A DNA stretch of 64,000 bases, taken from positions 4,665,501-4,729,500 of the forward strand of contig CP130629.1 in assembly GCA_030644725.1 (NCBI GenBank). Direction: 5' to 3'. The position numbers were made by a program, and so were the translations under genes. Of the stretch, positions 20,835 through 28,840 are shown one piece after another. Under the pieces are notes generated by a model. The model ran no database searches. It had not been told where the DNA came from and saw nothing but the letters and a program-made list of their open reading frames with translations. The number at the start of each line of letters is the position of its first letter. Within the stretch, counting starts at the first letter, position 1. The stretch comes from Candidatus Electrothrix communis (lineage in GTDB: Bacteria; Desulfobacterota; Desulfobulbia; Desulfobulbales; Desulfobulbaceae).

Positions 20835-21491
20835 TTACTCGCTCCCACCAGTTTGTTGTCGAACCGCCTGAAAGATAGCCCTCTCTTTGCCCGAGACAAT
20901 AACGGTCTCACCTGCGTTGAAGTTTTCTTTTGGCAGCTCCGGCTCCACCAGAATATAATGGGCATGTTGGTGCTCGTCCCGGACCTTGGCCTGAACCGGT
21001 TTTCCTTGAGTTGCAGTGCCTGCAAGAATAATTGCTGATCTCCCGATGAGGCTGTCTTCCGACACAGCCGTGGTTTCGTCTTTGGGCATATACCTATTGA
21101 GGAGCTCACTAATGACCCGGATAAAAGGGATTGCGCAGAAACAGGCCGGGACGATTGCTATAAGTGGTGGCAGCAAGGTTCCGGTGACCATCTGGACCAG
21201 GGATTGCAAAAGTAGTCCTGAAATGCCGAAGGTTGTCAGGGCGACCAGAAACAGCATGAGCAGCGGAACTTCACCAACCCGGAACCAGCTGAGAATTTGG
21301 GTGAAGGTCGAGAGAGAGCTGTCCGGTAGATCTACATCCAGGTCCAGGTCCGGGAGCAGAGCGTCAATAATATCTGAGAGTCCTGCCCCGAAGCTGAGAG
21401 AGATGGCCTCCAACAGGACAAACGCGATCATCACGGCAAGTGAGACCGAGAAGGGCAAGTTGGCTGCTTCTATGAGGAAGGTGAGTATCAT
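20835..21491 (-). CDS. YqiJ-like inner membrane protein with C-terminal OB-fold
   Basis: 218 residues. Three or four membrane helices (about 10-35, 72-97, 105-135) are separated by an acidic loop (LLPDLDLDVDLPD) and followed by a soluble C-terminal domain of about 70 residues with OB-fold-like strands. YqiJ/DUF1449 proteins have this plan and are often next to a flotillin; no flotillin is seen here. Function is unknown, probably linked to membrane organisation. GGAG sits unusually close (2 bases) to the ATG. Confidence 0.7.
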   Translation of the reverse strand: MILTFLIEAANLPFSVSLAVMIAFVLLEAISLSFGAGLSDIIDALLPDLDLDVDLPDSSLSTFTQILSWFRVGEVPLLMLFLVALTTFGISGLLLQSLVQMVTGTLLPPLIAIVPACFCAIPFIRVISELLNRYMPKDETTAVSEDSLIGRSAIILAGTATQGKPVQAKVRDEHQHAHYILVEPELPKENFNAGETVIVSGKERAIFQAVRQQTGGSE

Positions 21492-21781
21492 ATCTCCGTA
21501 CGGTATTTTTTATAGGATATGATGAATATCTTACGGAGGTCGATATAATTTGTCAAGAATAACCCTCGCTTGTAATTCGCCTTGAGCGCAGTTAATTGAT
21601 TGTATTGCGTGTGCTTGCATAAAATGAGGCGGCAATATTTTAAGAGAAAAATAGTTTTCTTTCTCATTAAGGTTGTTTTTTTGCCAAGGGTACAGTATAA
21701 AAAATTATACCAATCACGGCTTTGTTTAATTTTTTATATCCTGTTTTTTGGGATTCCTCGTTTTTTTTAAGAGGTCTTACG

Positions 21782-22063
21782 ATGGAAGAAAAAACGGTCA
21801 ACTGTTGGGAATTTAAGAAATGTGGTAGAGAGGTGAACGGGGAGAATGTGTTGTTATACGGTACCTGTCCTGCCGCAATTGATTCCAGTCTCGACGGTAT
21901 ACATGGCGGCAAGAATGGTGGGCGTTGCTGTTGGGTGGTCAAGTCTGTGTATAGTAAGGATAAAAAGTTTGGCTGCCGCTGCACCGTTGATTACACAGAA
22001 TGCAGTAAATGCAATTTTTACGAGTTGGTAAAGGAGGTAACCAAGCTGATCGTTACGGTCTAG
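21782..22063 (+). CDS. Small two-CW-type cysteine-rich protein
   Basis: 93 residues from the ATG at 21782 with AAGAGG upstream. It starts with NCWEFKKCGRE and has GTCPAA and GGRCCWVVK, the paired Cys-Trp signature of the two-CW domain found alone or in chemoreceptors. The C-terminal CRCTVDYTECSKCNFY adds four more cysteines, suggesting metal or Fe-S binding. It is cytoplasmic with no signal peptide. The preceding CDS-free 290 bases are AT-rich with no structure I can name. Confidence 0.7.
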   Translation: MEEKTVNCWEFKKCGREVNGENVLLYGTCPAAIDSSLDGIHGGKNGGRCCWVVKSVYSKDKKFGCRCTVDYTECSKCNFYELVKEVTKLIVTV

Positions 22064-22331
22064 CTCTTGCAACTGTCTTTCATTAGGTCCCTGTGTTTTG
22101 CTCGAAATGAGGAGGAAAATGATATTATTACTTTAATTCAGGTTGTGTTGGATTGCTACGTAACTGTTTTGTTTAGTTATATTTGTTGTGGAATTATGGT
22201 GCCACTTTGTATTCTTTCCTAGGAGTGCAGTGCGATGCTAACCATTTAAAAAGGTTGACAATTAGTTGCGTTGGGGATACTCTTCCGTCGTGGAAATTTT
22301 ATCAAGCAAGCAAGGTATGAGAGGTGATGCG

Positions 22332-22697
22332 ATGGATGTAGCACATATACAGGTGGCTATCATAGGCCATTTGCAATGGAAATCAAAACTGTCTGATTTT
22401 TTTTACGGAGTAGACACGCTCAGTGTTTCGCAGGTTCCTGACCATGCAGGATGCGATTTCGGCAAGTGGCTGTATAGCTCGGGGTTGGAGGAGTTTTCCG
22501 GTTATTCGGAAATGAAGCGTGTGGAATCACTTCATAAGTCCTTTCATGAAAAGATTAAACATCTGGTGCAGATGCCGGAAGAAAAAAGAAAGAGTGCTGA
22601 GGGCAAGCAGGAGCTGCAAGCTTTTAAAGCGGATTGTGATACCTTTGTTAATTTGCTGGAAACTGTTCAGGCTAAGGCTGAGAAGGAAAGTATTTAA
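22332..22697 (+). CDS. CZB (chemoreceptor zinc-binding) domain protein
   Basis: 121 residues from the ATG at 22332, chosen for GAGGTG 6 bases upstream; an earlier ATG at 22317 lies before that site. The whole protein is one CZB four-helix domain with zinc ligands in the order H (GHLQWKSKL), C (CDFGKWL), H and H (LHKSFHEKI). Free-standing CZB proteins bind zinc and can modulate receptors or diguanylate cyclases. Its neighbour, the two-CW protein, belongs to another receptor-associated domain class. Confidence 0.8.
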   Translation: MDVAHIQVAIIGHLQWKSKLSDFFYGVDTLSVSQVPDHAGCDFGKWLYSSGLEEFSGYSEMKRVESLHKSFHEKIKHLVQMPEEKRKSAEGKQELQAFKADCDTFVNLLETVQAKAEKESI

Positions 22698-22727
22698 GAA
22701 TCCAGGAATGTTAGTTGCGTTGGTTCA

Positions 22728-22768
22728 ACCGGGATCATGCATCATGCGTGACCCGGTTTTTTTGTTTT
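22728..22768 (+). terminator. Terminator after the CZB gene
   Basis: AACCGGG (22728-22734) pairs with CCCGGTT (22753-22759), followed by a run of T. Confidence 0.75.
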
Positions 22769-22784
22769 TCATATCTCCTCCTGT

Positions 22785-23453
22785 TCAACAGGGAACATGC
22801 TCCTCCACGCCTCCGACCCCGGCAAGCGGACATCCCCCGCATTGCGGCTTAGACTTTTTGCAGAACTGTTTGCCGACCTCGACCAGCAAGGCATGGTATT
22901 CATTAAACAGGGCTGCGTCCTCATTTAAGTTATCCATGAACATCTCCTGAATCTGAAAATAATCATAGTCTTCAGAAATAACCTCATGGCGGAGCAAGAT
23001 ACGGTGGGTGTAGGCATCCACCACAAAAATCGGCTGTCCAGCAGCGTAGAGCACCATAGAGTCGGCCGTTTCCGGCCCGATCCCCTTAACTGAAAGCAGT
23101 TGTTCGCGCAGGATCACAGCGGGCTGTTGCAGCAGATAATCCAAATCATTATCCCAGTGCTCCGCAATCATGGTGAATAAGTTCTGTAGCCGCCCAGCCT
23201 TGATGTTATAATAGCCAGCAGGGCGGATATACTCAGCCAATTTTTCCACGCTGAGGGCAGCCAGAGCAGGCAGGGAGAGCACTCCAGCTCCTTTTAGATT
23301 GGCAATGGCCTTTTCCACATTCTGCCAATTGGTATTCTGAGTCAGGATCGCACCCACCATCACCTCAAAAGGTGTTTCGCCGGGCCACCAGTGCTGAGGC
23401 CCGAAATGCGTCAGCATGCGGCGGTAGATTTCTTCCAGTTCGTCCGATACCAT
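22785..23453 (-). CDS. Endonuclease III-family DNA glycosylase with [4Fe-4S] cluster
   Basis: 222 residues. The helix-hairpin-helix is in SVKGIGPETADSM, with Glu where Nth has the catalytic Lys, and the conserved Asp is in VVDAYTHR. This suggests a monofunctional glycosylase of the HP0602/MagIII-like branch rather than a lyase. The cluster cysteines are C-x6-C-x2-C (CKKSKPQCGGC), but the fourth candidate is the last residue, 13 residues on instead of the usual 5. It follows the phosphofructokinase gene by 13 bases, so they share a transcript. Confidence 0.85.
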   Translation of the reverse strand: MVSDELEEIYRRMLTHFGPQHWWPGETPFEVMVGAILTQNTNWQNVEKAIANLKGAGVLSLPALAALSVEKLAEYIRPAGYYNIKAGRLQNLFTMIAEHWDNDLDYLLQQPAVILREQLLSVKGIGPETADSMVLYAAGQPIFVVDAYTHRILLRHEVISEDYDYFQIQEMFMDNLNEDAALFNEYHALLVEVGKQFCKKSKPQCGGCPLAGVGGVEEHVPC

Positions 23454-23466
23454 GAGTTACTCCTTG

Positions 23467-24558
23467 CTACTCCTTATCCCCAAGGCAGATGCCAATAGAG
23501 CGGGCTGTCAGGACCTTGTCACTCTTCAGATCCACCTGTTTCCGACAGCGAATAGCATCTGCCAGCAAGACGGCTGACATGGAGGGAGGAGTCCAGGCCA
23601 CCATCCGATCAAACAGGCCTTCCGCAGCCATACGCACAGCAGCAGCCCCAAAACGAAGGGCCAATAGGCGGTCAAAGGTGGTTGGTGAACCGCCCCGTTG
23701 GAGATGACCGAGCACCAGCGATCGGGTATCCTTGCCGATTCTTTTTCTGATTTCCTCTGCCACCCATTCTCCGACACCACCGAGTACAACTTCCGCCCGC
23801 CCGGTTTCTCCTGTGCCGCGATTTCTCACCTCGCCGCCTTCTTCCTTTGCCCCTTCCGCAACCACAACGATGGAATAATGCTTACCATGCAGCTCGTTTT
23901 CGCTGATCTTGGCACAGACCGCATCCATGTCAAAGGGGATCTCCGGGAGCAGGATAACATCAGCACCCCCTGAGATCCCCGAATAGAGGGCGATCCAGCC
24001 GGAATCCCTTCCCATAACTTCGACAACCATGACTCGATCATGAGATTTGGCTGTGGAATGGAGTTTGTCTAGGGCCTCGGTCGCAGTGGAAACCGCTGTG
24101 TCAAAACCAAAGGTCCGGTCTGTGGCCTCCAAATCATTATCAATGGTTTTGGGTACTCCAACAACCGGCATCCCCATTTCTGCGAAACGATGTGCTATCT
24201 CCAAACTTCCATCACCGCCAACAGCGATATGGCAACCAAAGCCCATACGTTTAAATCCGTCCATGACTTTCCCTGAGACGTCAACCAGCATTTCTTCATC
24301 GGCAAAATTTTTCACCGGCATGGAAAAGGGATTTCCCTTATTTGTCGTACCGAGGATCGTTCCGCCGGTCGATGTTATTCCCTCAACATCCGAGGGCATC
24401 AGGCGAATCATCTCTTCTCTATCCAGAAACCCCATATAGCCGTGTCGACTTCCGTAGACTTCCCAGCCGAGTTTGGTTGCGGATTTCACTACCGCAAAAA
24501 TCACCGCGTTCAGGCCGGGTGCATCTCCTCCACCTGTGGAAATCACTATTTTGTTCAT
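23467..24558 (-). CDS. pfkA: 6-phosphofructokinase (PfkA family)
   Basis: 363 residues from the ATG at 24558 (AAGGTG 6 bases upstream); a GTG nine bases earlier is less likely. GGDAPGLNAVI opens the fold, GGDGS is the phosphate-donor site and PKTIDND the catalytic loop. Residue equivalents of E. coli 104/124 are Gly and Lys: Gly favours ATP, whereas Lys is the PPi-enzyme and group III signature. Donor preference is therefore uncertain. It should phosphorylate fructose 6-phosphate in glycolysis. It is followed by a DNA glycosylase in the same transcript. Confidence 0.92.
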   Translation of the reverse strand: MNKIVISTGGGDAPGLNAVIFAVVKSATKLGWEVYGSRHGYMGFLDREEMIRLMPSDVEGITSTGGTILGTTNKGNPFSMPVKNFADEEMLVDVSGKVMDGFKRMGFGCHIAVGGDGSLEIAHRFAEMGMPVVGVPKTIDNDLEATDRTFGFDTAVSTATEALDKLHSTAKSHDRVMVVEVMGRDSGWIALYSGISGGADVILLPEIPFDMDAVCAKISENELHGKHYSIVVVAEGAKEEGGEVRNRGTGETGRAEVVLGGVGEWVAEEIRKRIGKDTRSLVLGHLQRGGSPTTFDRLLALRFGAAAVRMAAEGLFDRMVAWTPPSMSAVLLADAIRCRKQVDLKSDKVLTARSIGICLGDKE

Positions 24559-24728
24559 TATATTCACCTTGTTACACGGAAATTATTATTTTGATTAATC
24601 GACATTGCTTAAAAGTCAACAATTTAATAATACTAAGAAAGGACGGAAGGTTTTGCAACTTTTTTCCCTTTTTTTCTCATAATCGGCCACCAGGTGATAT
24701 TTAATCCCATTAAATATTTTTTCAGGCG

Positions 24729-24757
24729 TTGACTTATCAAATAAACTGCCGTACCAT
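24729..24757 (+). promoter_or_regulatory. Possible promoter of the HesB-like selenoprotein gene
   Basis: TTGACT (24729-24734), a 17-base spacer and TACCAT (24752-24757) resemble a sigma-70 promoter about 180 bases before the start codon. This leaves a long leader that contains the inverted repeat at 24884-24909. Confidence 0.4.
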
Positions 24758-24883
24758 AGAAATAATTTAAACAATTTTATTTTTCTGTTTTTTCTCTCCT
24801 GTTTGCCTACTTTGCGAGGCTACTGAGATCGGAGAGAAACGAAGAATATAAGAAGTAAGATGAACAAAAAAATAAGAGTTTAA

Positions 24884-24909
24884 TTTGATATTCAGGACGG
24901 AATATCAAA
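24884..24909. promoter_or_regulatory. Inverted repeat in the leader of the HesB-like gene
   Basis: TTTGATATTC and GAATATCAAA form a perfect 10-bp repeat around AGGACG, 30 bases before the start codon. It is followed by a short T run (24914-24918), so it could act as an attenuator or bind a regulator. Confidence 0.45.
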
Positions 24910-24938
24910 CTCAGTTTTTAAACAACCTGGAGGTTATT

Positions 24939-25280
24939 ATGCTGGAAGTAACGAGTTCAGCGGTCGAGAATCTCAAAACATATCTCGCCGACAATAATAT
25001 TGAATCCGCGATCCGCATCTCGCTGATGCAGGGCGGCTGAGCAGGCCCATCACTGGGATTGGCTCTGGATGAGCCAAAAGAAAATGATGAGAGCTTTGAA
25101 GAAGGCGGTGTTCAGTTCTTAGTTGAACAGGGACTGCTTAAAACCTGCGGTGCCATTAAAGTGGACTTTCTGGAAGCAGGATACCGTTCAGGTTTTTCCA
25201 TAACCTCTGATAATCCTATCGGTGGTGGTGGCGGCGGTTGCAGTTCCGGCTCCTGTAGCACCGGCAGCTGCGGCAGTTGA
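24939..25280 (+). CDS. HesB/IscA-like selenoprotein (in-frame UGA at codon 34)
   Basis: 113 residues reading TGA at 25038-25040 as selenocysteine. The start ATG at 24939 has GGAGG upstream. The frame runs MLEVTSSAVENLKTYL..., then GG-U-AGPSLGLALDEP, which is the HesB-like motif where relatives carry Cys. After the UGA the reading stays in family (GGVQFLVEQG, IKVDFLEAGYRSGF) and ends in a Gly/Cys-rich tail (CSSGSCSTGSCGS). HesB/IscA proteins carry or assemble Fe-S clusters; here Sec would replace a ligand Cys. A hairpin 18 bases after the UGA fits a bacterial SECIS. No selA/B/C/D genes are in the window, so decoding is inferred. Confidence 0.85.
25059..25077 (+). promoter_or_regulatory. Bacterial SECIS-like hairpin
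   Basis: A perfect 7-bp stem TTGGCTC / GAGCCAA encloses the 5-base loop TGGAT. The loop begins 25 bases after the UGA and has G at its second position, matching the published bacterial SECIS rule (loop about 16-37 bases downstream with an early G). Confidence 0.7.
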
Positions 25281-25307
25281 TATCGCTGTAAGGTATCTCT
25301 CCGTACG

Positions 25308-25360
25308 ATCTCTGTCCTGACGCGCTCTTCTGTTGTGCTTGTTCGGGACAGAGATTTTTT
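25308..25360 (+). terminator. Terminator after the HesB-like gene
   Basis: ATCTCTGTCC (25308-25317) pairs with GGGACAGAGAT (25345-25355), followed by T residues. It lies between convergent genes. Confidence 0.85.
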
Positions 25361-26612
25361 ATTTCCTTCCTTTTGCGTTGTTTCCCTTCTTTTTTTTATA
25401 TTTTCCGCTACCGGGATACTGTCCTTTTTTCAAAAGTCCCAAAACTCCCCTGCGTTGATTACGCTGCTGATTAAGCAAAATGACGTAAGCTTTCCCGTCA
25501 TTAAGATAACCAGCATAGTTGTAAATTCCCTTCATGCTCCCGGATTTTGTCGGCACACCCATATACTTACGGAGGAGAGAGGCATGGGGTCTGAAAGCCT
25601 TGAGCAGCTCCAGTATTGCCCTGACAGTCACTCGATTTCCGCGAAACAGGCCAGCCCCTTCTTTCTGGACAATGGTGGCAGCAGTTTTTTTGCCGAGTCG
25701 CTTGACCAATACTTCGTTGACGGCCCGTTCCGCCTTGGCCCAGGTTGCCGGATAGCCGTACTTCTTTGCACCACAGGTCAGGTAGACTAAGTTAGATATA
25801 TAATTGGATGAATATTTCAGAAAAGAAGTTACCAGCTCCTTCAGGTCTTTACTGCTTTGGTGCGTATAAATGAGTTCAGCATCCTGAGGGACAGGCCCGT
25901 CCCCCATCTTCCCCTGCCCAGCTATGCCTGCCTCTTCTTGCAGGGCGCGAAACAGCTCGGTTGTATAACAGGCTATCTGTCCCTTTGATGGCTTTCCATA
26001 ACGGCAAATATTGATTCTATGCCTGCCCGCAGGGTAGCCCTTGGCCAGTCCTTGCATAATGGGCAACAGCGGGGTTTCTTTTTCTCCGGAAAGAATTTTG
26101 CCCTTCTTGGTCACCCGAATATCAACGCTGTTGAAATTAACTGAAACCGCACCTACCGGCGCATCATAGGGATTATCGCTGTCTTCTCGCCCAGGCACAG
26201 GGTATTCCAGGGCAAAGGCCGAAGGGTCAATATAGATTGCATTGATTTCCTTCACGCCTTTTTCCTGCAAGACCTTGAAGATCTCACGAATTTCTTCAGA
26301 GACCAACATGGGGTCGCCGGTCCCCTTTATATAGAGATTTTTTTTCTTATCCGTGTAGAACTCTGTGGTAAAACGGTACTCCGGGCCGAGAATATCAAAG
26401 GCGGCAAGAGCGGTGGAAAGTTTGATAACACTGGCCGGGACATAGGCCTTGTCAGGATTACAGGAGGAGATAATCTTTCCCTTGGTATCAGCAACACCGT
26501 AACCGCCTTTTCGAATCAGCTTGTTAAAAGGGGGAGAACAGGCTGCACCAGCTGATCCAACAGTAAAAAACAGCATAACCAGCCCTGCCAACAGCAGATG
26601 AAACAACCTCAT
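25359..26612 (-). CDS. dacB: D-alanyl-D-alanine carboxypeptidase/endopeptidase (PBP4, S13 family)
   Basis: 417 residues from the ATG at 26612, chosen because AGGAGG lies 4 bases upstream; a longer reading to 26642 lacks this. A signal peptide (LLLAGLVMLFFTVGSAGAA) directs it to the periplasm. The active-site SxxK is in PASVIKLSTALAA, the SxN in KYSSNYISN and the KSG triad in VPTKSGSMKG. It trims or cleaves peptidoglycan cross-links. It is monocistronic and convergent with the selenoprotein gene. The C-terminus is strongly basic (KYKKKKGNN). Confidence 0.87.
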   Translation of the reverse strand: MRLFHLLLAGLVMLFFTVGSAGAACSPPFNKLIRKGGYGVADTKGKIISSCNPDKAYVPASVIKLSTALAAFDILGPEYRFTTEFYTDKKKNLYIKGTGDPMLVSEEIREIFKVLQEKGVKEINAIYIDPSAFALEYPVPGREDSDNPYDAPVGAVSVNFNSVDIRVTKKGKILSGEKETPLLPIMQGLAKGYPAGRHRINICRYGKPSKGQIACYTTELFRALQEEAGIAGQGKMGDGPVPQDAELIYTHQSSKDLKELVTSFLKYSSNYISNLVYLTCGAKKYGYPATWAKAERAVNEVLVKRLGKKTAATIVQKEGAGLFRGNRVTVRAILELLKAFRPHASLLRKYMGVPTKSGSMKGIYNYAGYLNDGKAYVILLNQQRNQRRGVLGLLKKGQYPGSGKYKKKKGNNAKGRK

Positions 26613-27091
26613 ACTTCCTCCTGATATTTTCATTCTCATCATTTCCTTGAGCGTTCAATTAAGGCTTCTTGAAAAAACAATTGCACACTCTACACTCTAT
26701 AAGATAAATTATCGAAGTTTATAGGAAATTCCAAGGGGATTCGTAAAAAAAAAACAAAAAAAGAAAGAGTCGCTCTGTTTTTTCCTTGGCTATCAGTCGA
26801 ATTTACCGTTACAAGAGAGTTACCGGACCGGTGGGTCCATTTTCCGGCAAGCTACACGGAGGGGTTGATCAGATGGAAGAAGGGAGGGAGGTGAGGTATT
26901 TCCTCTGCTGTTTTCTATTTACTTTTTAATTCTAAATCGTTAAGGTTTGTTGTCGTCGGAGCAACTCTTCAACTTTCTATGTTTAGTGCTTGGATATCAG
27001 CATAGGTGAAAAATGCGGAAATATATTACCGTCAATATCATGGAAAGTTTCTCTCTATTAACAATGTTGTGCGTGTAACTAATCAAAAGCT
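26613..27091. other. Intergenic region before the Abi-C gene
   Basis: About 480 bases between divergent genes. A short GGACC-GGT-GGGTCC type repeat lies near 26824. No gene or clear promoter pair is seen. This is the left edge of the accessory section. Confidence 0.4.
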
Positions 27092-27910
27092 ATGTCTGAT
27101 CTTACCAGTGCAGAAAAACGGAAACTTGAGCGTGCTTTTGGAATGGCGAGTGGCTATGTGCTGAATTTCTCTAATCGCACCTTTGAAGAATTCATTCTAG
27201 ACAGCGTAGGGATCGAGATATACGACGAACAGTATAGCTATGGCAGTGGCTCAAAATCTCACCGTATGAGAGCACTTTGGGATATAGAACCAAATCATGT
27301 AGTAGGCAAGGTTCTGGGAGATATCCTAGATGAGTGGAAAGAATGGAATCAAAAAACATACAACCCGTCAACGGGTGAATATGAGGAGCCTAGCTTCCCT
27401 GATGATTGTGTGAAAATCGTTGAGCGCCTTAAGTCTCACTCTCTGGTTCCTGAAATTGAGTCACTGAGACCAAATGCCGATGATAAAGATTTTGAAGCAC
27501 TTGCTAGGTCGATAAAGGGATATATTAAGCGCAATGAACCGGAAACAGGACTAGACCGTCTTCATACTTTTGCTGTCAGATATATTCGCAACTTATGCGA
27601 CAAGCACGGGATATCCACTGAAAGATCAAAACCACTGCACAGTGCATTCGGGGAGTACGTAAAGCATTTGCGGGCCGATGGTGTAATTGAAACCGAAATG
27701 GCGGAACGTATTCTGAAATCAAACATTTCGGTTTTGGACGCATTCAATAAAGTCCGCAACGAACATAGTCAGGCGCATGACAATCCGATTGTCAGTTATC
27801 ATGAGGCATTACTAATCTTCAATAATGTCGTCAGCCTGATTAGATACTTAGATACGGTTGAGAAAAAAACAAAAAAACTAAATGAACCGGAGCTTGATAT
27901 TCTATTTTGA
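27092..27910 (+). CDS. Abortive-infection-type protein with C-terminal Abi-C/HEPN-like domain
   Basis: 272 residues. The N-terminal domain (FGMASGYVLNFSNRTFEEF, then LWDIEPNHVVGKVLG) is one I recall mainly from abortive infection family proteins. The C-terminal third resembles Abi-C (HTFAVRYIRNLC, then KPLHSAFGEYVKHL) and contains RNEHSQAH. This fits the Rx4-6H motif with a polar residue after Arg seen in HEPN ribonucleases, so RNA cleavage during phage attack is a reasonable guess. No partner antitoxin is adjacent. The ribosome site is weak. The gene borders a region of duplicated cytochrome debris, consistent with an inserted defence gene. Confidence 0.75.
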   Translation: MSDLTSAEKRKLERAFGMASGYVLNFSNRTFEEFILDSVGIEIYDEQYSYGSGSKSHRMRALWDIEPNHVVGKVLGDILDEWKEWNQKTYNPSTGEYEEPSFPDDCVKIVERLKSHSLVPEIESLRPNADDKDFEALARSIKGYIKRNEPETGLDRLHTFAVRYIRNLCDKHGISTERSKPLHSAFGEYVKHLRADGVIETEMAERILKSNISVLDAFNKVRNEHSQAHDNPIVSYHEALLIFNNVVSLIRYLDTVEKKTKKLNEPELDILF

Positions 27911-27996
27911 CAGGACGCACAACCAGATATTTTAGCGCATTGGAAGAAGAACGGCGGCCTTACGCAAGTTTGAGGGCCAGCTTGCTGAGTGAAAAA

Positions 27997-28205
27997 GGTC
28001 GGAGACTCCTGTCTCCGACCTTGAAAATCGCTATTCAGAAATGCTGCGGATCACTGGTACCTTTGTAGTCTTGCTTGCTCATACCACGGGCAGGGCCGGT
28101 GGCAGTTCAGGTTTAATCGGATTAAATCGATGCTCTTGAACAGTGTGAGGATATTGTGGCACTCTGTACAAGTCCACCATCGCTTTTTCCTCCTACTTTC
28201 TTCCC
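27997..28205 (-). pseudogene. Decayed copy of the 3' end of a multihaem cytochrome gene with its terminator
   Basis: On the minus strand this stretch reads WWTCTECHN, then after frame slips HTVQEHRFNPIKPE...PALP and GMSKQDYK. This is nearly the C-terminus of the tetrahaem cytochrome at 30300-31151 (WWTCTECHNPHTVQEH, then GMTKEDYK). It starts with a terminator hairpin (GGTCGGAGAC / GTCTCCGACC, 27997-28020), also shared with the intact gene. Similarity fades near 28205. It is a remnant of a duplicated or once-present paralogue, not a working gene. Confidence 0.8.
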
Positions 28206-28262
28206 CTTTGAGGGGATAACACCTGTTGAATATTAATCCTTTAAAATTAAAGAGGTACTTCC

Positions 28263-28730
28263 ATGAAAGATTATAATGTCGTCATCATATCCGGCTCAGA
28301 CAGCGATCTGCCGCACATCAAAAAGATTCAAGGTGAATTAGCAAAATTCACAATTGAGTCAAACATCAGGATCTGTTCCGCCCATAAACAACCTGTTGCC
28401 TGTGAAAATATCGTTAAAGAACTCAACGAATCTTCCGTACCGAGTATAATAGTTTCTATAGCCGGTGCCACCGACGCATTATCCGGTGTGTTATCCTTCC
28501 ATAGTGTCCACCCGGTCATCAGTTGCCCGCCTGATAAAACCAATCATTTTTCATGCGTGGACAATCCTCCGGGCAGTTCAAACTCTTTGATTCTCAGACC
28601 GGCAAATGTAGCGAAACATATCGTCCAGATCTTATGTCTGATTAATGCGGATTACAAAAAAATACTGATGGAAAAAAATAACGAAAAAATTTCCACGTTA
28701 AGAGAGGCTGATAACGCCAACAAAGCATGA
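28263..28730 (+). CDS. PurE-like protein of the class II (AIR carboxylase) type
   Basis: 155 residues. The start VVIISGSDSDLPHI and SAHKQP match the PurE substrate-binding motifs, and PVISCPP is the signature of class II AIR carboxylases (the animal PAICS type) rather than the bacterial N5-CAIR mutase. The expected glycine-rich AGA.GRS.. loop is changed to AGATDALSG. It is short and stands outside any purine operon, between copies of the cytochrome terminator repeat, so it may have acquired another role. AGAGGT precedes the ATG. Confidence 0.7.
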   Translation: MKDYNVVIISGSDSDLPHIKKIQGELAKFTIESNIRICSAHKQPVACENIVKELNESSVPSIIVSIAGATDALSGVLSFHSVHPVISCPPDKTNHFSCVDNPPGSSNSLILRPANVAKHIVQILCLINADYKKILMEKNNEKISTLREADNANKA

Positions 28731-28734
28731 GTAA

Positions 28735-28762
28735 AAGGCCGGAGCCTGCTGTCTCTGGCCTT
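28735..28762 (+). terminator. Terminator hairpin, second copy of the cytochrome-tail repeat
   Basis: AAGGCCGGAG and CTCTGGCCTT form a 10-bp stem after the PurE-like gene. The following 60 bases (AAAAGCGTCACTCCGAG...) resemble those after the hairpins at 27997 and 30244, so this is a third, shortest copy of the repeat. Confidence 0.65.
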
Positions 28763-28840
28763 AAAAGCGTCACTCCGAGTGGTTCGCGGATAAGCGACCA
28801 TCATCAGTCTCGATAATTGGGATAATAAGGAGGTAAGAGC

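Larger units (their letters stand above)
24559..24938. other. Intergenic region between pfkA and the HesB-like gene
   Basis: About 380 bases between divergent genes. It is AT-rich and contains a possible promoter and an inverted repeat, listed separately. No open frame is supported. Confidence 0.5.
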
